Assembly: GCA_018241865.1 (NCBI GenBank) | Contig: JAFECY010000295.1 | Span: 1 to 13,097, forward strand | Length of the DNA stretch: 13,097 bases | Direction of reading: 5' to 3' | DNA from: Pseudomonadota bacterium | GTDB taxonomy: Bacteria > Pseudomonadota > Gammaproteobacteria > Burkholderiales > Burkholderiaceae_D | Shown: in pieces, positions 6,213 through 13,097 of the stretch | Numbering within the stretch: the first letter of the stretch is position 1 | How the letters are laid out: every line of letters begins with the position of its first letter | Program-made: the position numbers and the translations under genes | Notes under the pieces: model-generated | Databases searched by the model: none | Told to the model about the DNA's origin: nothing | The model's input: the letters and a program-made list of their open reading frames with translations, nothing else

Positions 6213-8246
6213 GTGGCCGTTACCTCAACTGGCACCATCTCGTCACCTGGCATCGGGTCTAATCTGGACGTCAACGGCATCGTCAGCAAACTGATGTCTG
6301 TTGAGCAACAGCCCCTGATTGATCTGAACACCAAGGAAGCCGGCTACCAAGCCAAATTGACGGCAGTCGGCAATATCAAGAGCGCGCTGTCGCAGTTCCA
6401 AAGCGCCGTTCAATCGCTGTCCGACATCAGCAAATTTCAATCTAGCAAGGCCACGACGGCCGACTCGACCATTGCATCGGCAACGGCGTCCGCATCGGCA
6501 ACGCCGGGCTCCTACGCGCTGGAGGTCATCAAGCTCGCACAAACACAAAAGCTGGCTTCAGTCGGCCAGTCCAGCGCTACCGATCCTGTCGGTAACGGCA
6601 CCATTACGTTCGACTTCGGCACCGTCAGCGGCGGCAGCTTCGATAGCGGCACCGGCAAATATACCGGCGCAAGTTTTACCAGCAACGGCAGCGGCGTCAA
6701 AACTGTCACCATCGACAGTAGCAACAATTCCCTGTCCGGCATTCGGGATGCCATCAACAGCGCCAACATCGGCGTGACCGCCTCCATCGTCAACGATGGC
6801 AGCGCGTCGCCCTATCGCTTGGTGCTGACCGATACCGCAACCGGCAAAACCAACAGCATGCAAATTTCGGTGAGCGGCGATGCCGCGCTGGGCACGCTGA
6901 TGAACCACGATCCAGCCGCCGCGCCGGCGGGACAAGGATTTTCCGAAACGCAAACCGCGCAGAATGCCCAGTTCAATCTGGATGGCGTCGCCATCACGAA
7001 AACCAGCAACACCGTCACCGATGTCATTCAAGGCGTTACCCTTAATCTGGCCAAGACGAATGCCGGCAGCCCAACCACGGTTTCGGTATCGCGCGATACC
7101 GGCTCCGTCACCGCTGCCGTCAATCAATTCGTGTTGGCCTACAACCAGATCAACAAGACACTCAAGGATTTGTCCGCCTACGATCCCTCGACCAAGACGG
7201 CTGCCATCCTGAACGGCGATGCCGCAGTGCGCACCATTCAGACACAATTGCGCGGCGTTCTGTCCAATGCCATCACAGGTAGCTCCGGCGCTTTTTCCCG
7301 CTTGTCCGACATCGGCGTTGCCATCCAAAAAGACGGTACGCTGGGGCTGGACAGCAGCAAATTGCAGAATGCCATCAACAGCAATTTTTCCGATGTCGCC
7401 GGTGTGTTCGCCGCCGTCGGCAAAGCCAGCGACAGCCTGGTAAGCGTGACCGGTAGTTCGAGCAAAACGACACCCGGCTCCTATGCACTCAACATCACGC
7501 AACTGGCGACGCAAGGCAAATCGGTCGGTCAAGCGGCAGCCGGCCTGACGATCGATTCCAGCAATGACACGCTGCAAATTCAAGTTGACGGCATCACCAC
7601 CACGGTCACGCTGACCCATGCCACCTATGTCGATGCGGCTACCCTAGCAGCCGAGGTGCAGGCTCGGATCAATGGCGCAGGTGCTTTGTCGAGCGCGGGC
7701 AGCGCGGTGAGCGTGAGTCAGTCCGGCGGCGTGCTGACCATCAGCTCGAACCGCTACGGTTCGGCTTCCAACGCCAGCATCACCGGCGGCAACGGCATGA
7801 CCAATCTGATCGGTGCCGGCCAAACCACCAGTGCTGGCGTGGATGTGGCAGGGACGATCAACGGTTTTGCCGCCAGCGGTTCGGGACAAACCCTCACCGG
7901 TGCCATCGGCAGCGTGGTCGATGGTTTGAAGCTGCAGATTACCGGCGGCGCACTCGGCAACCGTGGCACTGTGAATTTTTCGCGTGGCTATGCGAACATG
8001 TTCGACACCCTTGCCAGCTCGCTACTGGGTACCAATGGACCGCTTTCATCAAAAACTGACAGCATCAACGCCACCATTAAAGATATCGAAGGCCAGAAAT
8101 CGGCACTCAACAACCGTTTGGCCGATATCGAAGCACGTTACCGGGCACAATTCACCGCGTTGGACGTGGCCATCGGTCAGATGCAGCAAACCAGCGCCTA
8201 TCTGACCCAGCAGCTCGCCAACCTACCCAAGATATCGTCGTCATAA
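6213..8246 (+). CDS. fliD: Flagellar filament cap (hook-associated protein 2)
   Basis: FliD forms the cap at the filament tip and helps flagellin subunits fold and insert. The N-terminal FliD_N region (about 10-110) has SSPGIGSNLDVNGIVSKLMS and the PGSYALEVIKLAQ segment. The C-terminal FliD_C region ends in a coiled coil (about 612-670: IKDIEGQKSALNNRLADIEARY). At 677 aa it is long compared with about 470 aa in enteric bacteria; the extra length is a second copy of the middle modules (see findings: TPGSYAL at 97 and 420, TIDSSN at 166 and 446). The start codon is GTG, fixed by AAGGAGG (6201-6207) five bases upstream. It is the first gene of the operon behind the perfect sigma-28 promoter; fliS starts 18 bases after its stop. 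Confidence 0.97.
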   Translation: MAVTSTGTISSPGIGSNLDVNGIVSKLMSVEQQPLIDLNTKEAGYQAKLTAVGNIKSALSQFQSAVQSLSDISKFQSSKATTADSTIASATASASATPGSYALEVIKLAQTQKLASVGQSSATDPVGNGTITFDFGTVSGGSFDSGTGKYTGASFTSNGSGVKTVTIDSSNNSLSGIRDAINSANIGVTASIVNDGSASPYRLVLTDTATGKTNSMQISVSGDAALGTLMNHDPAAAPAGQGFSETQTAQNAQFNLDGVAITKTSNTVTDVIQGVTLNLAKTNAGSPTTVSVSRDTGSVTAAVNQFVLAYNQINKTLKDLSAYDPSTKTAAILNGDAAVRTIQTQLRGVLSNAITGSSGAFSRLSDIGVAIQKDGTLGLDSSKLQNAINSNFSDVAGVFAAVGKASDSLVSVTGSSSKTTPGSYALNITQLATQGKSVGQAAAGLTIDSSNDTLQIQVDGITTTVTLTHATYVDAATLAAEVQARINGAGALSSAGSAVSVSQSGGVLTISSNRYGSASNASITGGNGMTNLIGAGQTTSAGVDVAGTINGFAASGSGQTLTGAIGSVVDGLKLQITGGALGNRGTVNFSRGYANMFDTLASSLLGTNGPLSSKTDSINATIKDIEGQKSALNNRLADIEARYRAQFTALDVAIGQMQQTSAYLTQQLANLPKISSS

Positions 8247-8264
8247 CAAGAGGGGACCAGCAAC

Positions 8265-8744
8265 ATGTTCGGAACCATACCCAGCGGCGCTAACGCCTAC
8301 ACCAAGGTGGCGGTGGAAACCGGCGTCACCTCGGCCAGCCCCCACAAACTGATCGTCATGCTATTCGACGGTGCGCTGGTTGCCGTCAGCACGGCGGCCA
8401 CGCAGATGAAAGCTGGCAATATTTCCGCTAAAGGCGAATCGATCTCGAAGGCGATTCAAATCATCGAGAACGGCTTGCGCGCCAGCCTTGAAAAAAATGT
8501 CGGCGGCGGCATTGCCGCCAACTTGGATGCCTTGTATGAATACATGTGCAATCGTTTGCTGACCGCCAATCTGAAAAATCAACCGGAAGTGCTGGACGAA
8601 GTGCACGGTTTGCTGAAAGATCTCAAGGAAGCTTGGGAAGCCATAGGCGACAGTGCTGCTGGCCGCGCCCCGGCCGCTGAAATGGCTGCGCCACTCCCCC
8701 GCGATCCGCTCGCCCCGCAAGCTTCCCGACTGGTAAAGGCCTGA
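8265..8744 (+). CDS. fliS: Flagellin export chaperone
   Basis: FliS binds the C-terminal end of unassembled FliC in the cytoplasm, prevents early polymerisation and guides it to export. The helical core (about residues 8-127) is typical: NAYTKVAVETGVTSASPHKLIVMLFDGAL, a central helix with ISKAIQIIENGLRASLE, and YEYMCNRLLTANLKN followed by LLKDLKEAWEAI. After the core comes a Pro/Ala-rich tail of about 30 residues (128-159), giving 159 aa; enteric FliS is about 136 aa. AGGGGA (8251-8256) serves as ribosome site. It lies between fliD and fliT, with only three bases between its stop and the fliT start. Confidence 0.97.
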   Translation: MFGTIPSGANAYTKVAVETGVTSASPHKLIVMLFDGALVAVSTAATQMKAGNISAKGESISKAIQIIENGLRASLEKNVGGGIAANLDALYEYMCNRLLTANLKNQPEVLDEVHGLLKDLKEAWEAIGDSAAGRAPAAEMAAPLPRDPLAPQASRLVKA

Positions 8745-8747
8745 CTC

Positions 8748-9083
8748 ATGATGAACAGCCAGGATGTACTCTCTCTGTATGAAACCGTCGCTAACATCAC
8801 CGATCAGATGCTGGCTGCGGCTCGCAATGGCGACTGGGAACAATTGGTCGCGCTGGAAACACGTTGCGCCGGCCATGTCGAAGTCTTGAAAACCGGCGAG
8901 CAGCCGGTACGCCTGACCGGTGCCAGCCGCGACCGCAAGGCCGAGATCATTCGCAAAATTTTGGCCGATGACCGGGAAATCCGCAATCTGACCGAACCGT
9001 GGATGGCGCATCTTGCCGGACTGATTAACAGCACCAGCACCGAACGCAAGCTGAATCAGGCCTACGGCTCCACCCGTAGCTGA
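8748..9083 (+). CDS. fliT: FliT-type flagellar export chaperone
   Basis: FliT chaperones FliD for export and in enteric bacteria also inhibits the FlhDC regulator. The 111-aa all-helical protein fits FliT in size and position, with YETVANITDQMLAAARNGDWEQLVALE in the first helices and KAEIIRKILADDREIRNLTEPWM later; the family is weakly conserved, so position straight after fliS is part of the evidence. Two adjacent ATG codons (8748 and 8751) are possible starts. The only ribosome signal is AAAGG (8735-8739) inside the end of fliS, which points to translational coupling. Whether it represses a master regulator here cannot be told from the sequence. Confidence 0.88.
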   Translation: MMNSQDVLSLYETVANITDQMLAAARNGDWEQLVALETRCAGHVEVLKTGEQPVRLTGASRDRKAEIIRKILADDREIRNLTEPWMAHLAGLINSTSTERKLNQAYGSTRS

Positions 9084-9085
9084 GT

Positions 9086-10210
9086 ATGCTGCCGCGGACC
9101 GACATCGCCGGTTCGCGGCCCGTCGTCTATGCCGAGGCGCCCACCCCCGTCACTGGCGGCACCGACGCTCGCCAAGAAGTTTTCCACCGTCTTTCCCAAA
9201 TTCAAATCGGTCAGCAATTGCAGGCCGCCGTGCTGCAACGCATGGACGACGGCACTTTCTTGGTGCGGGTAGCCGATACCACCGCACGCATGAATTTGCC
9301 GAACGGCGCCAAGGTCGGCGACACGCTGAACATGACCTTGATCGAGAAAGCGCCGCGCCCGAGTTTCGCCATCGGCCCGGACGCCAAAGCCGCCGGCGAA
9401 TCGGCCACCCTGAGCCCGGCCGCCCGCCTGATCGACCGCCTGCTGCAAGCTGCACAGCAAGGCGGTGCGTCCACCTCGATTGTCGGCAAAGTGCCTTTGC
9501 TACCCAGCCCCGCCGGCGATGCGCCACAAATGGCCGGCATCTTGCGCGACGCCGTGGCCACCAGCGGACTGTTTTACGAATCGCACTTGGCGCAATGGGC
9601 GGCCGGCAGTCGCTCGCTGGCCGAATTGATGCGCGAACCGCAAGCGCAAAACCAGCATGCGGCCCAAACCGGACAGAAAGCTGAAAGTGGCAGCACCGAA
9701 ACTGCCCTGCTGCGCCACTTGGTGCAACAATGGACCGCCAACGGCCGGTCAATTACCGATCTGGCGCAAGAGCTGCAAACGCGCACCGCACCTCTGTTGG
9801 GTTCACAGGCGGCCAATGGCGAACTCATGCTGCAGCAATTAAACCCGCAAGCCACCCAACTCATCAATTCACAACTCAACACGCTGGAGACCCAGCGCTT
9901 CGTCTGGCAGGGTGAGTTGTGGCCGGGGCAAAAAATGGAGTGGGAAATCGCCCGCGATGCGCCGGAACGCGGCACACCGTCAGCGCCGGAGCAACAATCT
10001 TGGCAAAGCGTGGTGCGCTTCGAGTTGCCGACGCTGGGCAAGGTAGCGGCAACCATCCACCTGAGCGGCGAGCGGGTGCGGATGGTAGTCGCGGCTGGCA
10101 GCGAAGAAAGCGCCGCCGCCCTGCGCGCCCACGGCGGCGAACTAGCCAGCGCCCTGAGCGCTGCCGGCTCACCACTGGATTCTCTGATCGTCAAACAAGA
10201 TGGAAACTAA
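9086..10210 (+). CDS. FliK-type hook-length control domain protein
   Basis: The C-terminal third is a Flg_hook (FliK C-terminal) domain: WQGELWPGQKMEWEI (274-288), RFELPTLGKVAATIHLSGERVRM (311-333) and a final ALSAAGSPLDSLIV. In FliK this domain contacts FlhB and switches export from rod/hook to filament proteins. The N-terminal part has an IGQQLQAAVLQRMDDGTFLVRV segment (41-62), and a middle motif SGLFYESHLAQWAAGSRSLAELMREPQA (160-187). It lacks a long Pro/Gln-rich ruler and is 374 aa. Its place after fliT rather than after fliJ suggests an accessory FliK-like protein; a classical fliK may lie outside this window. Spacing from fliT is two bases with no clear ribosome site, so coupling is likely. 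It overlaps the next gene by 11 bases. Confidence 0.85.
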   Translation: MLPRTDIAGSRPVVYAEAPTPVTGGTDARQEVFHRLSQIQIGQQLQAAVLQRMDDGTFLVRVADTTARMNLPNGAKVGDTLNMTLIEKAPRPSFAIGPDAKAAGESATLSPAARLIDRLLQAAQQGGASTSIVGKVPLLPSPAGDAPQMAGILRDAVATSGLFYESHLAQWAAGSRSLAELMREPQAQNQHAAQTGQKAESGSTETALLRHLVQQWTANGRSITDLAQELQTRTAPLLGSQAANGELMLQQLNPQATQLINSQLNTLETQRFVWQGELWPGQKMEWEIARDAPERGTPSAPEQQSWQSVVRFELPTLGKVAATIHLSGERVRMVVAAGSEESAAALRAHGGELASALSAAGSPLDSLIVKQDGN

Positions 10211-10508
10211 GTCTTATCAGCAAAACGCCGTGGCGATCGCCTACCTGACCGGCGATACCGCGCCGCGCGTGGTCGCCAAGGGGCGTGGCCTGATTGCCGA
10301 ACAAATCATCGCCCGCGCCAAGGAAAACCAAGTATTTGTGCACCAATCCAAAGAGTTGGTCACGCTGCTAATGAAAGTGGACTTGGATAGCCACATTCCG
10401 CCCGCGCTGTATCGAGCGGTAGCGGAATTGCTGGCTTGGTTATATCATATTGAATCAACGCAACAAAAAATCGGACAGCCGCCGGCTCCGCCGGAATACC
10501 GACCGTAA
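10200..10508 (+). CDS. FlhB C-terminal domain-like protein (FhlB type)
   Basis: This 102-aa protein resembles the cytoplasmic C-terminal domain of the export gate protein FlhB, without its membrane part. The conserved stretch AVAIAYLTGDTAPRVVAKGRGLIAEQIIARAKENQV, the HQSKELVTLLMKVDLDSHIPPALYRAVAELLAWLY segment and the length match stand-alone FlhB-like proteins. The autocleavage motif NPTH is absent: the segment begins with QQNAVAIAY (7-15), where FlhB would have NPTHYAVAL-like sequence. It therefore corresponds mainly to the part after the cleavage site. It starts inside the end of the FliK-type gene (11-base overlap), which suggests tightly coupled synthesis of two proteins whose full-length relatives bind one another. 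Function is inferred only. Confidence 0.88.
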   Translation: METKSYQQNAVAIAYLTGDTAPRVVAKGRGLIAEQIIARAKENQVFVHQSKELVTLLMKVDLDSHIPPALYRAVAELLAWLYHIESTQQKIGQPPAPPEYRP

Positions 10509-10575
10509 GCCACTATCAACCACCATAAGCCGCCATCCGCTGCCGAATGATTCACGCAACCGACGATTATTAACA

Positions 10576-11346
10576 ATGCGCACCATCATCGATCCAGACA
10601 ACGTCGCTGACAACGAGATGAGCCCCTATCAGGTGCAATCGCGTCGCGAGATCATTGCGCTGCTGCGTTCCATCGGCCAGCAAAAACAGATGGTGACGCT
10701 GCACTTGAACGGCGGCCGCGATTCGGTGCTGACCTCGGTGCTGGAAGTGGACGAGGACAATAACATCGTCTATATCGACGTTGCGCCGAGCGAATTGATG
10801 AACCGCCGCATTGCAGAAACCACCAATCTCTCCTTCGAGACGGTGCTCGACCATATCCGTATCTTGTTTTTCTCGACCAGCGTCAAACCGTGCACGCACA
10901 ACGGCTTGCCGGCGCTGTACTTGGCGATTCCAGCCACCATGATTCGCCTGCAACGGCGCGAGTTTTACCGCGTGGCGACACCGATCAGCACGCCGGTACG
11001 TTGCGTCATTCAAGTGCCGAGCGACATGGGCATGGAAGCCGTGACGGTCAATCTGCAAAACGTCAGTGGTGGCGGCATTGCTGTGTTGGACGATAAAAAA
11101 GCGCTGGACAACACAATCGGCCTGATTTACAAGGACTGCCGCATCTACCTGCCCGGCAATACCGTGGTGACGACTTCGCTGGAAGTACGCAACTCCCACG
11201 ACTACACGCTTGCCAACGGCAAAGAAATGCGGCGCATCGGTTGCCTATTCTCTGACATGCCAGCGCCGATGCTGGCGGCGATTCAGCGCTATATCACCAA
11301 GCTGGAACGCGAACAGAACGCCAAGAACAACGGCTTAATCAAATAA
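10576..11346 (+). CDS. ycgR: YcgR-type c-di-GMP flagellar brake
   Basis: YcgR proteins bind c-di-GMP and then the flagellar motor, slowing rotation and biasing it. The N-terminal YcgR domain (about 18-120) includes YQVQSRREIIALLRSI and the C-terminal PilZ domain (about 122-245) has both ligand motifs intact: RxxxR (Arg128 to Arg132, in RREFYR) and NxSxxG (Asn162, Ser164, Gly167). Length from the first ATG is 256 aa, normal for YcgR. A longer reading from TTG at 10450 adds 42 basic, low-quality residues that overlap the previous gene and is unlikely; ATG at 10618 is a shorter alternative. No good ribosome site precedes any of them. It follows the FlhB-like gene in the same direction and so is probably the last gene of the fliD operon. 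Confidence 0.93.
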   Translation: MRTIIDPDNVADNEMSPYQVQSRREIIALLRSIGQQKQMVTLHLNGGRDSVLTSVLEVDEDNNIVYIDVAPSELMNRRIAETTNLSFETVLDHIRILFFSTSVKPCTHNGLPALYLAIPATMIRLQRREFYRVATPISTPVRCVIQVPSDMGMEAVTVNLQNVSGGGIAVLDDKKALDNTIGLIYKDCRIYLPGNTVVTTSLEVRNSHDYTLANGKEMRRIGCLFSDMPAPMLAAIQRYITKLEREQNAKNNGLIK

Positions 11347-11358
11347 GTAAGTAGTCAA

Positions 11359-11375
11359 CGCACGTACTCCGTGCG
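11359..11375. terminator. Weak hairpin between convergent ycgR and fliE
   Basis: CGCACG (11359-11364) pairs with CGTGCG (11370-11375) over a five-base loop. It sits in the 31-base gap between converging genes, with TTT at 11377-11379 on the right and AA on the left, so it may act in both directions. The stem is short and the T-runs are poor, hence low confidence. Confidence 0.4.
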
Positions 11376-11377
11376 CT

Positions 11378-11722
11378 TTACACCTGCATGTTCATGATGT
11401 CGTGATAAGCGGCGACCAGCTTGTTGCGTACTTGCACGGTAGTCTGCAAGCCGATGTTGGCTTTCTGCATCGAAATCATCACATCCGATAAGCTGACCTT
11501 ATCGTCCCCCGTGATGAACGCCTTGCCTTGATCCTCGGATTGCTGCTGGGCGCGACTCACTTGGTCGAGCGAGGCTTTGAGTGCGTCGCCGAAGCCAGCC
11601 TTTTTGACTTCCGTCGTCTCAGGCCGCGCCGCGCCGACACCCTGTTGCGGCCGCGTGGCAGCCGCCTTCAACTGCGCCATCATGGCTTCGATGCGGCTGG
11701 AATCGATCAAATTGGTTTTCAT
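11378..11722 (-). CDS. fliE: Flagellar hook-basal body protein FliE
   Basis: FliE is a small export substrate that links the MS ring to the rod and is among the first proteins placed in the basal body. The 114-aa length is typical. The C-terminal half is strongly conserved: FGDALKASLDQVSRAQQQSE (44-63), AFITGDDKVSLSDVMISMQKANIGLQTTVQVRNKLVAAYHDIMNMQV to the end. The N-terminal 40 residues are variable. An AGGAG ribosome site (minus strand, 11732-11728) lies five bases before the ATG and fixes the start. It is read away from fliF, the same divergent arrangement as in enteric bacteria, and converges on ycgR. Confidence 0.97.
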   Translation of the reverse strand: MKTNLIDSSRIEAMMAQLKAAATRPQQGVGAARPETTEVKKAGFGDALKASLDQVSRAQQQSEDQGKAFITGDDKVSLSDVMISMQKANIGLQTTVQVRNKLVAAYHDIMNMQV

Positions 11723-11808
11723 GCCTGCTCCTACTGACTCTTTTACACATCGCTACCTTAGCAGGCACGTCGGATGGCAAGCCCCTGATAAGCTGGCGAA
11801 ATGATGCT

Positions 11809-11828
11809 CTTTTCTATCGATTGAAAAG
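11809..11828. promoter_or_regulatory. 20-bp near-perfect palindrome between fliE and fliF
   Basis: CTTTTC (11809-11814) and GAAAAG (11823-11828) flank ATCGAT (11816-11821), all around one centre, so 18 of 20 positions are symmetric. Adding the next three positions on each side gives 22 of 26. It sits in the 234-base divergent gap, about 87 bases from the fliE start and 129 from the fliF start. The form is that of an operator for a dimeric regulator; which one is unknown. I saw no sigma-28 or sigma-54 promoter in this gap. Confidence 0.55.
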
Positions 11829-11956
11829 CGCTAAGACGAGGAAAATCCGACACTAAGCACAAGACCAGAACCGGGCGCAGGCTCGCTATGGCGCAAAACG
11901 GTGAGGGTTCCAGTGAAAAACGTATTTTCCAATAGCAGCACAGAGGGAGGCCAATC

Positions 11957-13097
11957 ATGGCAGTAGCGGCCGAAGGCGCCATCGTCCCCAACAATGTGGG
12001 CAATTTTGTCCAGACCCCGACTGGTCGCAGTTTGGTGCTGATGGTCGGCGCAGCCTTGATCGTCGCGGTCATGACCGGCGTGTGGATGTGGGCACAACAA
12101 TCCGACTACAAGGTGCTGTTTTCTAATTTTTCCGACCGTGACGGCGGCGCTATCGTGGCCTCGTTGCAACAAATGAATGTGCCGTACAAATTCGCCGATG
12201 GCGGCGGCGCCATCTTGGTGCCGTCCGCACAAGTGCATGAAGCCCGCCTCAAGCTAGCGGCGCAAGGTTTGCCCAAAGGCGGCAATGTCGGCTTCGAGCT
12301 GATGGAAAACCAAAAGCTGGGGGTGTCGCAATTTCTCGAACAGGTGAATTTTCAACGTGCTTTGGAAGGTGAGCTGGCACGTTCGATTCAATCCATTTCC
12401 TCGGTGCAGGCAGCACGCGTGCACTTGGCTTTGCCGAAATCCAGCGTGTTCGTACGCGATCAGCAGAAGCCGACTGCCTCCGTGCTGCTGAATCTCTATC
12501 CCGGCCGCACACTCGACCAGCAGCAAGTCAGTGCCGTGGTGCACTTGGTCGCCAGCAGCGTGCCGGAACTGCCGCCGGGTAACGTCAGCGTCGTCGATCA
12601 AAACGGCAACCTGCTGTCCGACGCCCATAAGCCGGGCGGTAGTAACGGAACGCTCGATGCGACCCAGTTGAAATATGTGCAGGAAGTGCAGCAAAACATC
12701 GCCCGCCGCATCGAGTCCATCTTGACGCCCATCGTCGGCTTGAACAACGTGCGTGCCGAAGCGACCGCCGATGTCGATTTCAGCAATAGCGAACAAGCCG
12801 CCGAAATCTACAAACCGAATCAAGCTGCCAACAGCGGTTCCGTACGTAGCCAGCAGAGCAGCGAATCGGTCAACGGCGGCAACGTCGCCGCCGGCGGCGT
12901 GCCGGGCGCGTTATCAAACCAACCGCCTGCCCCGGCCACCGCACCGCTTACCATTCCGCCCGCTCCGGCTGTTCCAGCAACTGCCGCTGCCGCCACGGCT
13001 GCCGCAGGTGCCGCAGCCGGTGCCAACGGCACGGCCATGAGTGTCGGCCCGAATGGCACGATGCACAAAGATGTCACCGTCAATTACGAAGTCGATA
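11957..13097 (+). CDS. fliF: Flagellar MS-ring protein FliF (partial, 3' end missing)
   Basis: FliF forms the MS ring in the inner membrane, the base on which the flagellum is built. The first 380 codons are in the window without a stop. A membrane helix lies at residues 25-46 (SLVLMVGAALIVAVMTGVWMWA). It is followed by the periplasmic YscJ/FliF ring-building domain (about 48-220), with DYKVLFSNFSDRDGG, GFELMENQKLGVSQFLEQVNFQRALEGEL and VQAARVHLALPKSSVF. The FliF C domain begins near 255. Residues 318-360 form a long Pro/Ala-rich insertion inside the periplasmic part. The second membrane helix and FliG-binding tail must lie past the edge (full FliF is about 550-600 aa). GGGAGG (11945-11950), six bases before the ATG, fixes the start. 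Confidence 0.97.
   Translation, partial: MAVAAEGAIVPNNVGNFVQTPTGRSLVLMVGAALIVAVMTGVWMWAQQSDYKVLFSNFSDRDGGAIVASLQQMNVPYKFADGGGAILVPSAQVHEARLKLAAQGLPKGGNVGFELMENQKLGVSQFLEQVNFQRALEGELARSIQSISSVQAARVHLALPKSSVFVRDQQKPTASVLLNLYPGRTLDQQQVSAVVHLVASSVPELPPGNVSVVDQNGNLLSDAHKPGGSNGTLDATQLKYVQEVQQNIARRIESILTPIVGLNNVRAEATADVDFSNSEQAAEIYKPNQAANSGSVRSQQSSESVNGGNVAAGGVPGALSNQPPAPATAPLTIPPAPAVPATAAAATAAAGAAAGANGTAMSVGPNGTMHKDVTVNYEVD

Noticed and set aside
6558..7619. 353-codon open frame on the minus strand, opposite fliD
   Set aside because: It lies wholly within fliD and mirrors its Gly/Ala/Ser-rich codons, as is common for antisense frames in GC-rich genes. The product is low complexity and no ribosome site or promoter was seen.
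9086..10210. Naming this gene fliK outright
   Set aside because: The FliK C-terminal domain is clear, but the position after fliT and the lack of a long ruler region leave open that the true hook-length gene is elsewhere, so no symbol was given.
10450..10575. Upstream TTG start that would add 42 residues to the YcgR protein
   Set aside because: The extension is basic and unstructured, overlaps the end of the FlhB-like gene and has no ribosome site. The conserved YcgR domain begins well after the ATG at 10576.
11723..11956. Possible sigma-54 promoter before fliE or fliF
   Set aside because: I scanned both strands for GG-N10-GC with TGGC/TTGC context. The nearest case (GG at 11795, GC at 11806) has the wrong spacing.

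Overview
This window is a flagellar gene cluster from a Gram-negative betaproteobacterium. The gene order (flagellin, flaG, fliD, fliS, fliT, a FliK-type gene, an FlhB-like gene, ycgR, then divergent fliE and fliF) and the moderately high GC coding style suggest Burkholderiales, most likely an Oxalobacteraceae relative (Herbaspirillum, Janthinobacterium, Herminiimonas or Undibacterium type). That assignment rests on recognised order and protein style, not on a search.

Layout. Positions 1-2158 hold a two-component pair: a soluble PAS-containing NarL-type histidine kinase, which may start before the window, and its LuxR/NarL-type response regulator. A diguanylate cyclase with an intact GGEEF site and inhibitory RxxD site follows (2235-3851) and ends at a clear intrinsic terminator. 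An AT-richer gap of about 330 bases then carries the sigma-28 (FliA) promoter of the flagellin gene fliC (4245-5669), which has its own terminator. flaG lies just past that terminator. A consensus-perfect sigma-28 promoter (6147-6173) then drives fliD, fliS, fliT, a FliK-type gene, a small FlhB C-domain homologue and probably ycgR, all tightly packed or overlapping. ycgR converges on fliE (minus strand). fliE diverges from fliF, which runs off the right edge.

How they work together. FliE and FliF build the basal body base. FliC forms the filament, FliD caps it, FliS and FliT are the export chaperones of FliC and FliD, and FlaG affects filament length. The FliK-type and FlhB-like proteins belong to the export-switching theme. 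The diguanylate cyclase makes c-di-GMP and the YcgR protein binds it to brake the motor, so a c-di-GMP producer and effector sit in one locus. The two-component pair beside them is a plausible local controller, but nothing in the sequence proves this.

Most of the window is canonical, and I did not find a clearly new system. The parts most worth a second look are an almost perfect palindrome between fliE and fliF, a perfect 10-bp inverted repeat overlapping the fliC promoter, the FliK-type/FlhB-like pair lacking the NPTH autocleavage motif, and an internal module duplication in FliD.
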